Shown here: positions 32,880-44,385 of the stretch, piece by piece
How positions within the stretch are numbered: position 1 is the first letter of the stretch
Layout: the number at the start of each line of letters is the position of its first letter
Assembly (NCBI GenBank): GCA_964035795.1
Contig: OZ038323.1
Span: 1,163,172 to 1,227,171 of the forward strand
Direction: 5' to 3'
Length of the DNA: 64,000 nucleotides
Source of the DNA: Pterobdella sp. o SKG-2022
Taxonomy: Eukaryota > Annelida > Clitellata > Hirudinida > Piscicolidae
Notes under the pieces: generated by a model
What the model was told of the DNA's origin: nothing
Seen by the model: only the letters and a program-made list of their open reading frames with translations
The model's database searches: none
Program-made: the position numbers and the translations under genes

Positions 32880-33345
32880 CCTCCCCCCCCTTAACAAAAA
32901 TGGTAATATTTCTTAGCAGGATCAATAGTGAGTCTCTGGCGGTCTTCTTCGTCGTCTTCTTTCAAATTTATTATTATCTTCAATAGTCAATTGTGGGGAT
33001 GTTGTTAGGTTGGATGATCTTCGACGAAGTTGATTTGCGTGTTTCACATGTATTTTTTTCATATATACTTCATAAATAGTTTTTCTGATCTTCTTGACTA
33101 TTCTGCCTGGTACCCGTCTCTTGTTATCATTATGGTAATGTATCGCATAGACTGGCTCACTTATATCATAATATTATTCTTTAGAACCGTGTTTTTTATC
33201 AAATTGTTTTTCCATTTTTTCAAATATAAGTTTTGTCTTTCCATACATTTTTCGAAGATCATTTAATGGAGTTTTCAATTTTCTTCTTATGAAAAGCTCT
33301 GCTGGAGATTTTACTAAAATTATCTCATAAATCTACGTTAATTAT
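32880..33345 (-). mobile_element. Ty3/gypsy integrase C-terminus and polypurine tract
   Basis: The minus strand upstream of the polypurine tract reads SPAELFIRRKLKTPLNDLRK, then VYAIHYHNDNKRRVPGRIVK and KIRKTIYEVYMKKIHVKHAN plus QLRRRS. This is the C-terminal part of Ty3/gypsy integrases (the GPY/F-like region with HVNQLR-type ending). A stop interrupts it near 33180. Protease, reverse transcriptase, RNase H and the integrase core are missing. Confidence 0.8.
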
Positions 33346-33985
33346 TGTTGAACTTAAAAATTGTTCCAACATAGCCAAAAATATTTCTAGCAACAACTAA
33401 ATGGCAAAGAAACTGAAAAGAATCATCAGAAATTAGACAAAAGGAAAAGTTTTAAAAAAAAATTCAGAAAAATGAAATGAAACATAGCAAAAAAGTTTCA
33501 TGGATTGAAAAAGTGGAACACAAACTAGATGTAGAAGAGCTAGAAATAGATAGGATAACTCAAGACCCTCCAAAACAGGATAACCCGGGGATAGACGATG
33601 TTCAAATTGAATAACTTCATCGGACTACATAAAAACTGACTGTGCTTCTAGATGAAAGATTAAAACCTGCAAAATTTCTGAAATGGATAACGACTGGAAA
33701 AATTTCACTCATACAGAAAAACAAGCCTAAGGGAACTATAACTGAAAATTATAGACCCATCACATGTTTAACATTACTATGGAATTCATTAACTTCCATA
33801 GCTCTAAGAAAATGTACAAATACCTAGAAGAGCATAATTTTGTAGGGTTTGAACAAAAAGGATGTCGAGTTTCAAAAGAGATAACAAAGGTGTTTAACGT
33901 TGGATAAAGCTATAATAAAGAATAGTGGTTCTAGAAAAACAAAATTAGCTATGGCTTAGATAGATTACCAAAATGTCTACATGTT
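33346..33985 (+). mobile_element. LINE reverse-transcriptase N-terminal fragment
   Basis: Plus-strand frames give WITTGKISLIQKNKPKGTIT, ENYRPITCLTLLWNSLTSIA, KMYKYLEEHNFVGFEQKGCR and LDKAIIKNSGSRKTKLAMA, the fingers and motif A region of a LINE polymerase with an EQKGC signature. It stops at about 33985, where an opposing LINE begins. Confidence 0.75.
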
Positions 33986-33989
33986 CAGC

Positions 33990-36290
33990 AAGCGCTAACA
34001 ATCTTCTCTTGGTTATGGTAGACAGCTTTGAAATTTGACCGTATAGCTGAGCATTTATTAGGCGGGCTCTCCAAGAAACATTTTTGACTCTTCGGAGAAT
34101 GCTATGAACCGTGACGAAATTGAAGCTCTTTACAAGATAATCAACGTGCATTGCTTTGGTCTTGCTGATATTAAAGAAAATATCAATACTTTGAGTTGTG
34201 GTCTAAATTTTATTGAAAAGAGACTCGGCTTTGTTGATCGTAGCTGCCACCAAAGTGATATCGGCGGCAACTGCAAGTTTGGTCAGTATCTCTGGGAGAA
34301 CTGTGACTTTCTCTTTTTTCAAATTTAAGTCTATTTGAAGAAAGAATTGAGGTACCGAAAGTATAATCCAAGCAAATGATGAAATAGAACAAGGCGAGTG
34401 GGTTCCCTTGTAAGAAGCCAGTATCGACCTGAAAGATATCAATACTGCCTTCAGGGTTCATCACAAGAGCGGAGGGCTTTTTATAATCACTCGTGTTGCA
34501 TCAAAGATTTCAGGAAAAATTTTATATACTGCACGAGTTTTGAAGCTTTTGGACCGATCTATCGAATCAAATGCTTTCTTAAAATCGATGAAAGTTATCA
34601 CAGCATCTTCCTTGTGGTTTCGCAATTCTTCTATGATTCTTTCGAGTGCAAAGAGGTGATACGAGGTGAAGCTTCCAGGGTGAGAAGCAATTTTTTTGGG
34701 CTGAAGCAGCTTGCCGATGAGGGGGTACATTTTTTTTGGTATTCATTAATAGTTTTTGGAAGCTATTTAGCTGAGACTGATACCCAGATAGTTGGTACAA
34801 GTTAAGTCTTTTTTCTAAGGCACAGAAACGATACAAGATATTCCTCATAAAGGTTTCTATGCAAAACCTTTTCAGGTATTTTGGGTTTTTTCGAGCTTCC
34901 AGTCTTCTAGTGTAAGACCATCCAGGCCAGGAGCTTTATTAGGTTTTAGTGCCTTGAGTGAATCTGTGATCTTCTTCTTATTAACTTCGGTAGTATTAAT
35001 TTCTGGGTTGATGCCAAACAACTTGACGCAGTCAAACTGACCTTGATCGTTATTTTTTTCAACAAAAAGTAAATTTCGAAAGTGGTCTTTCCAGATTCTG
35101 AGACGATTTTCTCCTTGGATAAGGGTAACAGATTTTTTTCTGACAATTCCTTTATCAGCTTCCAGGCGTTTTTTGGATTTCACCGTGATCCTTTTTCAAA
35201 GTCTGAGAGGGTTTCATTAGATCTAGCATCTTCAAAGCGGTCATATGTCTGGCGTTGGGTATTTCGATTAAGTTAAACCAGTTAGATTTGAGTTTTTATG
35301 GTGTTTGATTAGAGTAAATCTCTATCATGGTGCTCAATGGTAGGAGAAGTTCGTTTTGAAAAGTTCGGTAGTTTCTTTTTTCCGACTTCGTTTGTTATGG
35401 ATACAAAGGATGTGTAAGTCCGTTGATCTATTGGTAAGGCGTCGAAATTTGATAAGATTAAATCGTCTATGGTAGTGACCGGTCATCTTAATAACATAGC
35501 ACCTGCCAGTAAAGAGATTGTTAATGTTTTTGGAGCACGAAAACTTAGTTTGACCTTTGTTGTTACTATGTTGTGATCACCACCAATAGTAGCAAAAGAA
35601 GTATGAGCTTGGCAGCCATTAAAACTGTTTCTCCAGCGTTTTCTAAAAAAGAGAGTCAATTTGAGAAAGTGCTCAACAGGATGTTTCCATGTTCATAATT
35701 TCTAGTTTTTGAAAAAGCGTATTACGGCCAAAAGATTGTGTTGTAAAAAGAAATTTTCTAAGAATTCGCCATTTCGGTTCACGATGCCATGATATGAAAA
35801 TTTATCAGATATTTGAGCATTGAAGTCATCACCAAATATCAATTTTTTTGTGGAAAGTTGTGGTAGAGATCAGGTTGCCTAGTTGTTTTTAGAACCTTCC
35901 TACTTCTTCTGGCGGTGCGAGGTTATGATGAAAATAACAATGCAAAAAAACAGTTATAGGGTTGCCTACGAAAAAAGCGATAAGAATTCGATTGTCAACT
36001 TTTTTGATGGAAGTTGACAATGGCAATATCTGTTTTTGAGCCCTAATTCAAACATTTTCCAGAGAAGCATGTCTTGAAAAAGATGCTGTGAACAAGATGC
36101 TGTGGTCAATATCATGGCTTATGATATCCGTATCACTGTGTTTGTGAAGAAAGCGAAGTTTTCGAATGCAGACTGTTTGAAAGTTGTGTTGGTAGATGCG
36201 AAGGTTGAGTTCACTCTGAGCAAACTTTGAGTTGAGGGAGCAACAGCTTATATAGTGCGATTATCACTTGATAATGTAAGCTAGTCTTAC
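33990..36290 (-). mobile_element. LINE, degenerate endonuclease plus reverse transcriptase
   Basis: On the minus strand the 5' part (36290-35200) is a very decayed endonuclease. After it come KPNKAPGLDGLTLEDWKLEK (about 34930), HPGSFTSYHLFALERIIEEL (about 34660), ITFIDFKKAFDSIDRSK (about 34590), VDTGFLQGNPLALFYFIICL (about 34430) and the C-terminal NAQLYGQISKLSTITKRRLL with ALAEHV (about 34020). Many stops and shifts. Confidence 0.8.
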
Positions 36291-36599
36291 AAAAAGCTTC
36301 GTGACTCTTTTTTAAAATAAATGCTTTTTGTTTGTTGACCTTACAACTATTCTCTAATAATTTTGAAACTTTTTTTAATTGATAAGATAGCAGCTTTAAA
36401 CGATAAAAAATTAGCGCTATGTAAGTTATTTTTATTATATTTATTGATTTTTTTTGTAAGTTATTGGTATTTACTTACTGTAGTAGAGATAGAGTTTAGA
36501 AAAGTTTAGAAAGCAACAAGTTAGATTATGTATATTATTCAATCAATGAAAATCATTGACGTGCTTATTACGTAACAGATCATCTTTAAAAGTTGAAAT
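36291..36599. other. non-coding stretch
   Basis: AT-rich; contains one edge of a dispersed repeat with TTATCACTTGATAA at about 36261-36274. No gene. Confidence 0.5.
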
Positions 36600-36809
36600 T
36601 CAGGTAACGTCTGTAAGGTATGTTACTTTTATGAATAATTGATTCGTATTTCATTCTTTCGACACGACAGCAAAGTTTAAGACGTTTTAAATACCTATAA
36701 AACGTCATTAAAAAGCTTCAGACGTGGTTTGTTTATAAAACCAGTATGAAATCATTTTTTCTCAGATTGGTAAACTATTTCGTTGTTTCAGAAGAAGATT
36801 TTTGAAAAC
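36600..36809 (+). promoter_or_regulatory. promoter region of lectin gene 3
   Basis: Homologous to the gene 1 and 2 promoters. The TATA box of those genes reads TATGAAA here, but the sequence about 15 nt upstream, TATGAAA in genes 1 and 2, is TATAAAA here (36734-36740). The box has in effect shifted. Confidence 0.6.
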
Positions 36810-36880
36810 ATGAAATTATCTCTAGTTTTTTTTTCTTTCTTGAGTCTGTGGGTTCAGTGCCAGTCAGGTAGCTTATCTTA

Positions 36881-39660
36881 TTAATATTATTATTTATTTG
36901 TTCATATCAGGTTCCGTCGAAACTAAGATAAACAAACTCTTTTTTTGCTGAAATGGTGATGTCATTTCTTAACGGGAAATCCAAAAAGAATATCAATATT
37001 GATAATATTGCTATTACGGTCGAAAGAAAAATAAAAGACCGAAAAAGTTTGAATACACCACCTGCTTCGGAACTTTCAAATATCAAAACAGATTTGATAT
37101 CAGACAGAGTAATGAGTGTCATTGTGAGAATAAATAAAGAAACCTTTTCTATTGTTGGCGTGTATGAACCAACTCAAGTGAGAGCTCTAGCAGATGAAAA
37201 TGAAGAGATCACATTCATAGATGAGCTCCAATCCACAATAGACAAACAACCTAAAAACACTACACTCATTTTCTTAAATGACTTCAATGCTAAACTTGGA
37301 AATAAAAAAAATATGGTAACAGGCAGCTTTGGAAGAGGAAAGCAAAACAGCAATGGAACATTTCTCTATAAACTTCTATCAACTAAAAAACTCATAGCTA
37401 CAAACACTTGCTTCAAACAAAAGACAAAGAACATAAGAACCCGGAAATGCACAAGAAAAATAGGCAATAAACTTATCCCAATCTTCAACACAATTGACTA
37501 TATAATCATACCAGCCAAACACAAATGGAGAATAGTTTCAGCAAAATCTCACAATCGCATGCAAACCCTCTCTGATCATAGACTAGTCAAAACAGCTTTT
37601 CTAAACACGAAACCTTACCAAATACATTCAAAATCAAATTAAAACAAAAAAATAATCTTAGAAATGGATAATCAAGAGCACCAGCTTGATTACAAACTCA
37701 AAACACAACAACTCTTGAATAAGATACATTTTCCATCCACCAAAAGTATGCTAAAAAGCTTGAAAGAAATAGCAGAAAAAACATTTCCAAATAAAAGCAA
37801 AAATAATCTCAAGCCATGGAGCAATCACCCAGAACTAGCAGAACTGTCTAGAAAACAAAAAGACATTTGGCTAAAAATGAGAATAAAAATAAAAAATAAA
37901 ACAGAATATGAAAAGCTGAAACAATTGAGAAATCAACAAATAAGGCAGCTTAAATGCAAAGCCAAAATACATTATGATAAGTGGCTAGACAGACAACTAC
38001 TGAAAATTGAAGGATGCTCTAATAACATGAAAATTTTTCAAGCTGTCAAACTTTTTAAAATAAAAAACTTTCGCAAATTAACAAATCAAATAGAAGACAT
38101 TGAAAATCACTTCAAGAAGTTATGTCCAGATGTCTCAGCCATCCATCCAATACAACTAACCTTTCCAAAAACTTTCGATAAAATAATAAATATTGAAGAA
38201 GTTCAAAATGCAATAAAAAAAAAAACTCAAAAATGGAAAATGCTAATGCAATTAAGGTATTACTGCTGAACTTGTAAAATATGCTGACAAGAGTATAACT
38301 AAAATAATAACCGATGAGTTAAATCAAGCCATTTCATTGATAAAAGACATCGGTATTAACTCTGCCATTCTTACACCCATTCCCAAACCACACAAAACCC
38401 GAAAACCTAAAACCAATCTGCATTGTTCCGGTATTAAAAGAAATCTTATTTCTCATCGCCCTCAATAGAATACAAGAAGCTGTAGAAGAGTTTATCGGCC
38501 CTACGCAATCTGCCTTCAAAAAAAATAGATTTACCGCTGACATCATTTGGGCCTATTGCTTCAATATGGCTACCGTGTGTAAAACGATAAAAAATAGCAT
38601 AATAACAAGTATAGATATGTCCGCCACGTTCGACACAATTCAACGAAACTTACTCATAGAAACCTGTTCAAAATTCCTCCAGGCAGACGACATCACACAA
38701 ATAACATACCTTCTTTCAAACACGACCCTTACAATTAAAACCTGCAACAATAAATCAAATCTTTTCGAGACAACAATAGTTGCACCACAAGGAGATAGCC
38801 TAAGCCCTATACTGTTCTGTATATATCTAAAAGAAGCAATATCTCGACTCCCAGACCAACTAGGTGGAAAAGAACTGATTCATGCAGACGACATAGATTT
38901 CGTAACTGAGAAACTCCTAGATATAATAGAAATTTCGAAACAAATGGCAAAATACAACCTCAAAGTAAACCCTTAAAAAACAGAAATAACCACACTAACA
39001 CCTACCAGCCTCGATAATATAAAAACAAAAAAACTAGGAACATACCTATCAATGGATAAAGAAATTTCCCACAGAAAAGCCCTAACTCAAGTTGCTATGA
39101 ACAAACTGTGGATACTGTGGCACAAAAACAAAATTAGCCAAAACAAAAAACTGAGAATGTTCAACGCATATATATTCCCCATATTGCTTTACAACTGTGG
39201 CACGTGGTCATTGACGAAAACTAGCGAGAAGAAGCTAGACGCTTTCCACCGACGTCTTCTTCGAAGGGTCATAGACGTTTTTTGGCCAAAAAAAATCCCT
39301 AATGAAGAACTGTATTGGAAAACTAGCCAAATAAAACTCAGCTTCACAATAAGAAACAAAAGACTAACCTTACTAGGACACATACTAAGACTGAGTCCAG
39401 ACTCGTCTTCGCAAAAATCAATGGATGCATACTTCCAAGCTCCAAACAAAACAACCCGAGGCCGACCAAAAACTACAATAGTGTCCGTTCTACAAAATGA
39501 CCTCAAATCTCTCAATATTAATTTAAATAACCTGGAAGATTTGCAAAAAATAAGAACAACTGCCACTGACAAGAAACAATGGAAAAAACTTATTGGCAAT
39601 CGATAATGTTTTTAACTGTTTTTTTCCAAAAAAATGAAAGTTTGAATAATAAAAAAAATT
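36881..39660 (+). mobile_element. LINE inside lectin gene 3 intron
   Basis: 5'-truncated endonuclease (36890-37642: FSIVGVYEPTQVRA, LNDFNAKLGNKK, NTIDYIIIP, TLSDHRLVK). Then the linker (37664-38269), and the polymerase with motif A SIDMSATFDTIQRNL (about 38620), motif B VAPQGDSLSPILFCIYLKEA (about 38790) and catalytic HADDIDF (about 38885; Tyr replaced by His). The thumb and C-terminus run to TAA at 39604-39606 (LLYNCGTWSLTKTSEKKLDA, LLGHILRLSPDSSSQKSMDA, TRGRPKTTIVSVLQ). Only a few lesions: a stop at 38974-38976, shifts near 38260 and 38500, and a stop at about 37640. It is a relatively young but inactive copy, ending in an A-rich tail. Confidence 0.9.
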
Positions 39661-39669
39661 CATTTGTTA

Positions 39670-40812
39670 GGTGCGCAGCCTGCAAACTAGGTTTGCTGCA
39701 GAGGCGCTTATGTAACCTAAAGAACTATGGCAGAAAGATGCGGCTATTGTTGGGAAACCAAGAAGTAAGTTTGGTGATGCATTCAGAAATCTTAGTGAGA
39801 CTGGGTTGAAGATCAAAATAAGAGGCACCGGTAAATAGAGTGATATCATCAGCAAACTGATGATATAAAACAGCGTGCTTTTGTAAGATCTCGCTAATAG
39901 GAGATGTGTATAAAGAAAAAAGTATGGGTTCAAGAACGCCGCCCTGTGTAACACCAAAATAGAAAAAAAAAACAGAAGTAGAAAAAGAGCTGTCTATTTC
40001 GACAATTTTTTGCGTTCGAAGAGATAGGAATGAAACCAGGATAAAGCAACGCCAGAGATGTAAAAATAGTTTTCGAGAATTTGCAGTATATTAAGATAAT
40101 CGATGGTGTCGAAAGCTGCTGAAATATCTAAAGACACCAAGACGGCCGCAGAACTGGTAGCACAGATGTTGCGGAGGCTATCGGTGATGTACAAAAGCGC
40201 AGTTTCCGTTGAGTGATGAGAGCGATACACCGATTGGAAAAAATTGAAGTTACGCAGTAAAGGAAGGTGAAAGTCTTTCAAGAACAACTTTTTCTAAAAT
40301 TTTTGAAATAGTGCTGAGATTTGAAATTGGACGATAGTTGGATGGCTTCATGGGGTCTAAGCTATTCTTTTTCAGTAAAGGGGTTACCTGCGCCATTTTA
40401 AAGGAAGTTGGAAAAGTGCCCTGCGAAAATGAAAGAGTGGAAAGTTTGAATATAATGGAGGCAAAGGTGCCAGAAAACCGTTTCAGCAAGAAAATAAGAA
40501 TTATATCTAAAGGTGAAGATTTATTTGGGAGGAAGGTGATCAGTTTGACGATTTCGTCAATAGTAGGAGGTGGGAAAAATAAAAAATTTGATTGCTCACT
40601 GTCAGTTGAGGAAGCCCGACGAGAAAGATTGGTGGATTGTAATGAGATAAGAATCACGTCATTTTTAATCTTGAAAAAAGTGCTAAAGTTATCAACAAAA
40701 AGATCACATTCCGCAGAAGTTCGGGGAAAAAGTGGAAGAGACCTGTGAAGTATGGAGTTTGCAGTTTTCCTAAAGGCTTTAGAGTCAGATGTCACCGAAG
40801 ATAGCAATAGAT
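39670..40812 (-). mobile_element. CR1/L2-like LINE reverse transcriptase, second insertion in the intron
   Basis: Minus strand, 5' to 3': TSDSKAFRKTANSILHRSLP, FFPPPTIDEIVKLITFLPNK, FKMAQVTPLLKKNSLDPMKP, SNYRPISNLSTISKILEKVV, SVYRSHHSTETALLYITDSL, motif A VLVSLDISAAFDTIDYLNIL, then VTQGGVLEPILFSLYTS and YHQFADDITLF (about 39870). It starts and ends abruptly within the polymerase and lacks the endonuclease. Relatively well preserved, with few shifts. Confidence 0.9.
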
Positions 40813-40814
40813 AT

Positions 40815-40880
40815 ATAAAACACTTTTTCTTCATAAAATACTTTTTCTTCATAAAACACTTTTTCTTCATAAAATACTTA
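40815..40880. repeat. 18-bp tandem repeat at intron junction
   Basis: About 3.5 copies of ATAAAACACTTTTTCTTC (C/T variant). The last copy merges with the surviving intron sequence (ATAAAATA...GAATTG), marking the right-hand insertion boundary. Confidence 0.85.
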
Positions 40881-41371
40881 TTAATTGAATTGTTTAAAAT
40901 CAAAATCACTTTTTGAAATTAAATGTTGCAAATCTTCCAGCTTGCCCAAGCAGTTATGAGGAGTTCGATGGCAAGTGTTACTTGTATCAGTCAAAACCAA
41001 TGAAATGGCAAGACGCCCAAAACGGTTGTAAGGATTCTGGAGGGTACTTAGCAACCGTCAAAGATGAGCAAGACCAAGATTCTTTGAGCAAAGCAAAAAA
41101 CAAATGGACTCCTGGAGTTTAAGTATGGTTTGGTGGAATTGTTTGCAACAATAAAGTTTATATGCTTAGAGGAGTCTCAAGGTCAGGGTTCGTGCCATCA
41201 GATTGTGACATGCCTGAATATTGCGAATACACGTACACAAAGTGGGCACCATATCAACCCAACTTTGCTTGGGGAGCGGAATACTGCATTCATCTTCGGC
41301 CTGATAATACTTGGAACAACAATGTTTGTAATGTCCTTTTGGCTAGCATATGTGAAACTGCTGCCGTTTGA

Positions 41372-42175
41372 GTTATATGAAGGTTGTGAAACAGTTTGAA
41401 ACTACTGATTTAATTCAACTGAGTTTTATTGGAGCAGGGTTCTTTATAAATTGAAAATTGAAACTGAATTTTTGTTGTTTGAATTTTTTTTGAGTATTTA
41501 AATTGGACTCAAATGAATGAAACTTTTCAAAACTTGATATTTTAAGATATTTAAAACTCCTGAACAATAATTTGAAATAAATATCAAAAAATTGGATTAA
41601 CTTTTGGTGAAATCAACAAAATTTGTGTTGTGACATAATAAGTTGTGAAAACAAAACTTTCATAACTCGGAGATCAATTTTTTCGTTAAAATTTATGAAG
41701 AATGCATGATAAACCTTCACTTTTCAGAACTTTCAATAATACGGACAACCTTAAGTTTTCGACGCATCTGAATTTTTGAAAGCCTATCTTATTGACTCTT
41801 AATGTCTAAGAATATTCAACTCAATCAGATAACTCCAGTTTGTCCATCACTTGCCCAAACACCTCATAACACCCAAGAGCTTTTAGAAAACACACGTCTA
41901 AAAACAGCTTTTCACAACAAAACATCGGAGCCCGAAAAACAATTAAAAAAAGTTTACGTTAATTGATCCTTACGCTCACCTGGTGCAAACTCACTGCAAA
42001 CTCATTCTCAATAAGGAACAGATTTTCACGCTTCACAGATGTCGCTCGATAAACTTCATTCAATCATGCATTCATTCACCACTGTATCGAACAAAAGTCA
42101 TGGCATTTAAGCGGGGCCGTTGCAACAGACATAGGTCCACAAAACAGGATTTAGATTCAGCAGTATTTTTTCATT
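41372..42175 (+). repeat. 3' flank of lectin gene 3 (segmental-duplication arm, uninterrupted)
   Basis: Matches the gene 1 flank in two blocks (41590-41695 with 13656-13800; 41740-42175 with 11140-11860, minus strand). It lacks the RTE-like LINE and the SINE, so it shows the pre-insertion arrangement. Confidence 0.75.
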
Positions 42176-42454
42176 CAAAGTCCATGATGAAGGATAGGTC
42201 TCGGCAAGATTGTGTACCAATCCATACTCCCAAACGCACAAGAAGCTGGATGGAAGCAAATAGGGTGTTTTTCAATAAATTTGGCAGTTAGTTGATTTTT
42301 CCATTATTATCTTCGAGATTATGAAATCTGTTGAAGTATAATTTCCAGTCAATCAATTTACTCGCTTTCAAACATGACTGTACATATGAATTGCTCATAT
42401 ATTAGCAACTTCGTATGCTGACTATTTATTCATTAAAATCGTTTCTTCAAGAAA
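42176..42454. other. non-coding stretch
   Basis: Short frames continue from the duplicated flank; no gene recognised. Confidence 0.45.
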
Positions 42455-44385
42455 AGTGCTTGAAGCGCACTTTTAGCAGCCGTTGTTTTGGTTTGTTTTT
42501 GCCATGAACCGCTTTTTCTTCTTTTGAAGGTGTTTTATTTCCAATTTTCTGTTCTCATTAGTTTAATTAATTATTATTTTTTATAAAATTTTAATTTTTC
42601 TTTCTTTATTGTTCACCGTATATACTCCAAACCTATGCCCTGCTCTCCTGATTTCCTACTTAGTCTTTCCAATTCTCTTCTCCTTCTCGGATCGTTAAGC
42701 GGCGCGTTATTTTTCTCAATCTCAAATTTTATTGTTTCTCATCTGTTCTCAATAGTATTTCATCATCCACTACTTCTTTTTCCAGTTTTAAATTCCCTCA
42801 TTCATCTCTTATCTCTTCTTTTCATCTTAAATCTAAATCTTTCCATTTCAAATCTAATTCATCCAACTCATCTCTTAACTCTACAAAACTTCTTAAATCC
42901 ATTAATATCTCTTTTATCAACATAAGATCTCTTAATAACAAATCTACTCATGTTTTTAACCTCCTCTCTGACTCCAACCTTGACTTTCTAGCTCTCAGTG
43001 AGACCTGGCATGAATATGCTTTTTCTCCTTCTCTCATTACTACTTGTCTTCCTTTCTATTCTTTCCTTGAACTCGATCGTGCTTCTCAAAATCCTCTTTC
43101 TACTTTTTTTTCCACTTACGAAGGAATCTGTCTTTTTTACAAATCTAATTTTTCCTCCTCTAAAACTTCTCATCCTGGTTTCAAATCTTTTGAATCTTTT
43201 GTCTCCTCCTTCAAATATGGTACTCTCACCCTGCTTATTGATGTCATTTATCGACCTCCTTCTTTTTCTCTCTTTTCCTTTATTAATGACTTCTCCGCCT
43301 TAATTAAACTTTTAATACTCTTTCCTATCCTTTTTATATTATAGATGACTTTAACATTCAATTTAGCAATAAAACCCATTGGTGTTCATACTCACTCACC
43401 CAGTCTTCATCTCTGACCATCATCTTATTCAATCTTCTTTCCCTACCAACCCCATTAAACACCTCCACTGTCAAGGTATCTACTCGCTCTTGGTCTTAAC
43501 TTGATAAAAACTTTTCATCCAACTTCTCTCTGCTTCTTCTTTCACTGACGTTGATGACTTTGTTCTCGCTCTAGACTCTCTTCTCACTAATACTTTGAAT
43601 GTGCTTCTTCTCATTAAATCTTTTACCTACCATCTTTCCTCCTTCAACGCTCCTTGGTTTGATCGTGAATGCGTCAGATCCAAACGTACTTTACGCAAGC
43701 TTAAGCGTTCTTATCGTTTCTCTCCCTCTTCTTCTTCTCATGAGTTTTGGCTTTTTCACCTATCAACCTATCGCTCTCTCTTCCACTTCAAACACTTAAA
43801 TTTTTTTTTTCCATCAACTCTGCTTTCTCTTCTTCATCTCGTTGGAGAAATCTCAATCGTATTCTTTACAAGCAATCCCTTCTTCCTGCTTTTTCTTTCA
43901 AGGTTTTCATAACTATTTTCAAAACAAGATTCTTCTCATTAGAACTAATTCCTCATCATTTCATACTCCTCCAGCTTTTTCTCCTCCTTCTGTCTCTTTC
44001 TCTCACTTTTCACTCATCACCTTCACCGACCTCATCATCACTATCAAATCTGTATTCTCATCTTCCTGCTCCCTCAACCTAATTCTGCCCGAAATTCTTA
44101 ATGATCTTTCCTCTTTCTTCTACCCCATCATTCTCAATCTTAAAAACTTTTTTCTAGCAACTTCTAAATTTTCCACCTTTTTCAAATCATCTATCGTTAC
44201 TTCAATATTGAAAAAACCTTCTTGCGATCCTTCTACCTTCTCTCATTACCGTCTCATTTCCAACCTTTCTTTTTTCTCCAAAATTCTTGAAAAAGCTATT
44301 CACTTCCAACTTTCAAATTTTCTTCTTTCTAACAATCTTCTTCTCCTACTCAATCTGGCTTTCGACCTTTCCATCTGAGCTGTTG
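42455..44385 (+). mobile_element. CR1/L2-like LINE, 5' part
   Basis: Runs from a 5' leader through the endonuclease into the start of the polymerase. Landmarks: SDSNLDFLALSETWH (about 42970), FYKSNFSSSKTSHPGFKSFE (about 43135), LTLLIDVIYRPPSFSLFSF (about 43230), SFNAPWFDREC and KRTLRKLKRSYRFS (about 43640-43720), and NLSFFSKILEKAIHFQLSNF (about 44260). The copy ends within QSGFRPFHLSCC (about 44355-44390). The sense strand is strongly pyrimidine-rich. Many stops and shifts. Confidence 0.85.

Larger units (their letters stand above)
36810..41371 (+). pseudogene. C-type lectin-like gene 3, intron filled with retroelements, premature stop
   Basis: Exon 1 is 36810-36867 (58 nt, same signal peptide as gene 2, donor CAG|GTAGCT). 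Exon 2 is 40941-41371 (431 nt, acceptor CTTCCAG). The family's 83-nt intron is here 4073 nt: its start (GTAGCTTATCTTAT) and end (GAATTGTTTAAAATC...CTTCCAG) survive around inserted LINEs. Exon 2 keeps its exact length and frame but has TAA at 41120-41122, codon 80, where gene 1 has AAA. The calcium-site motifs are QPN (125-127) and WNN (144-146), not QPD and WND. All cysteines are kept. It is most likely a young pseudogene. A polymorphic stop or sequencing error cannot be excluded, and long introns can splice normally. Confidence 0.88.
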
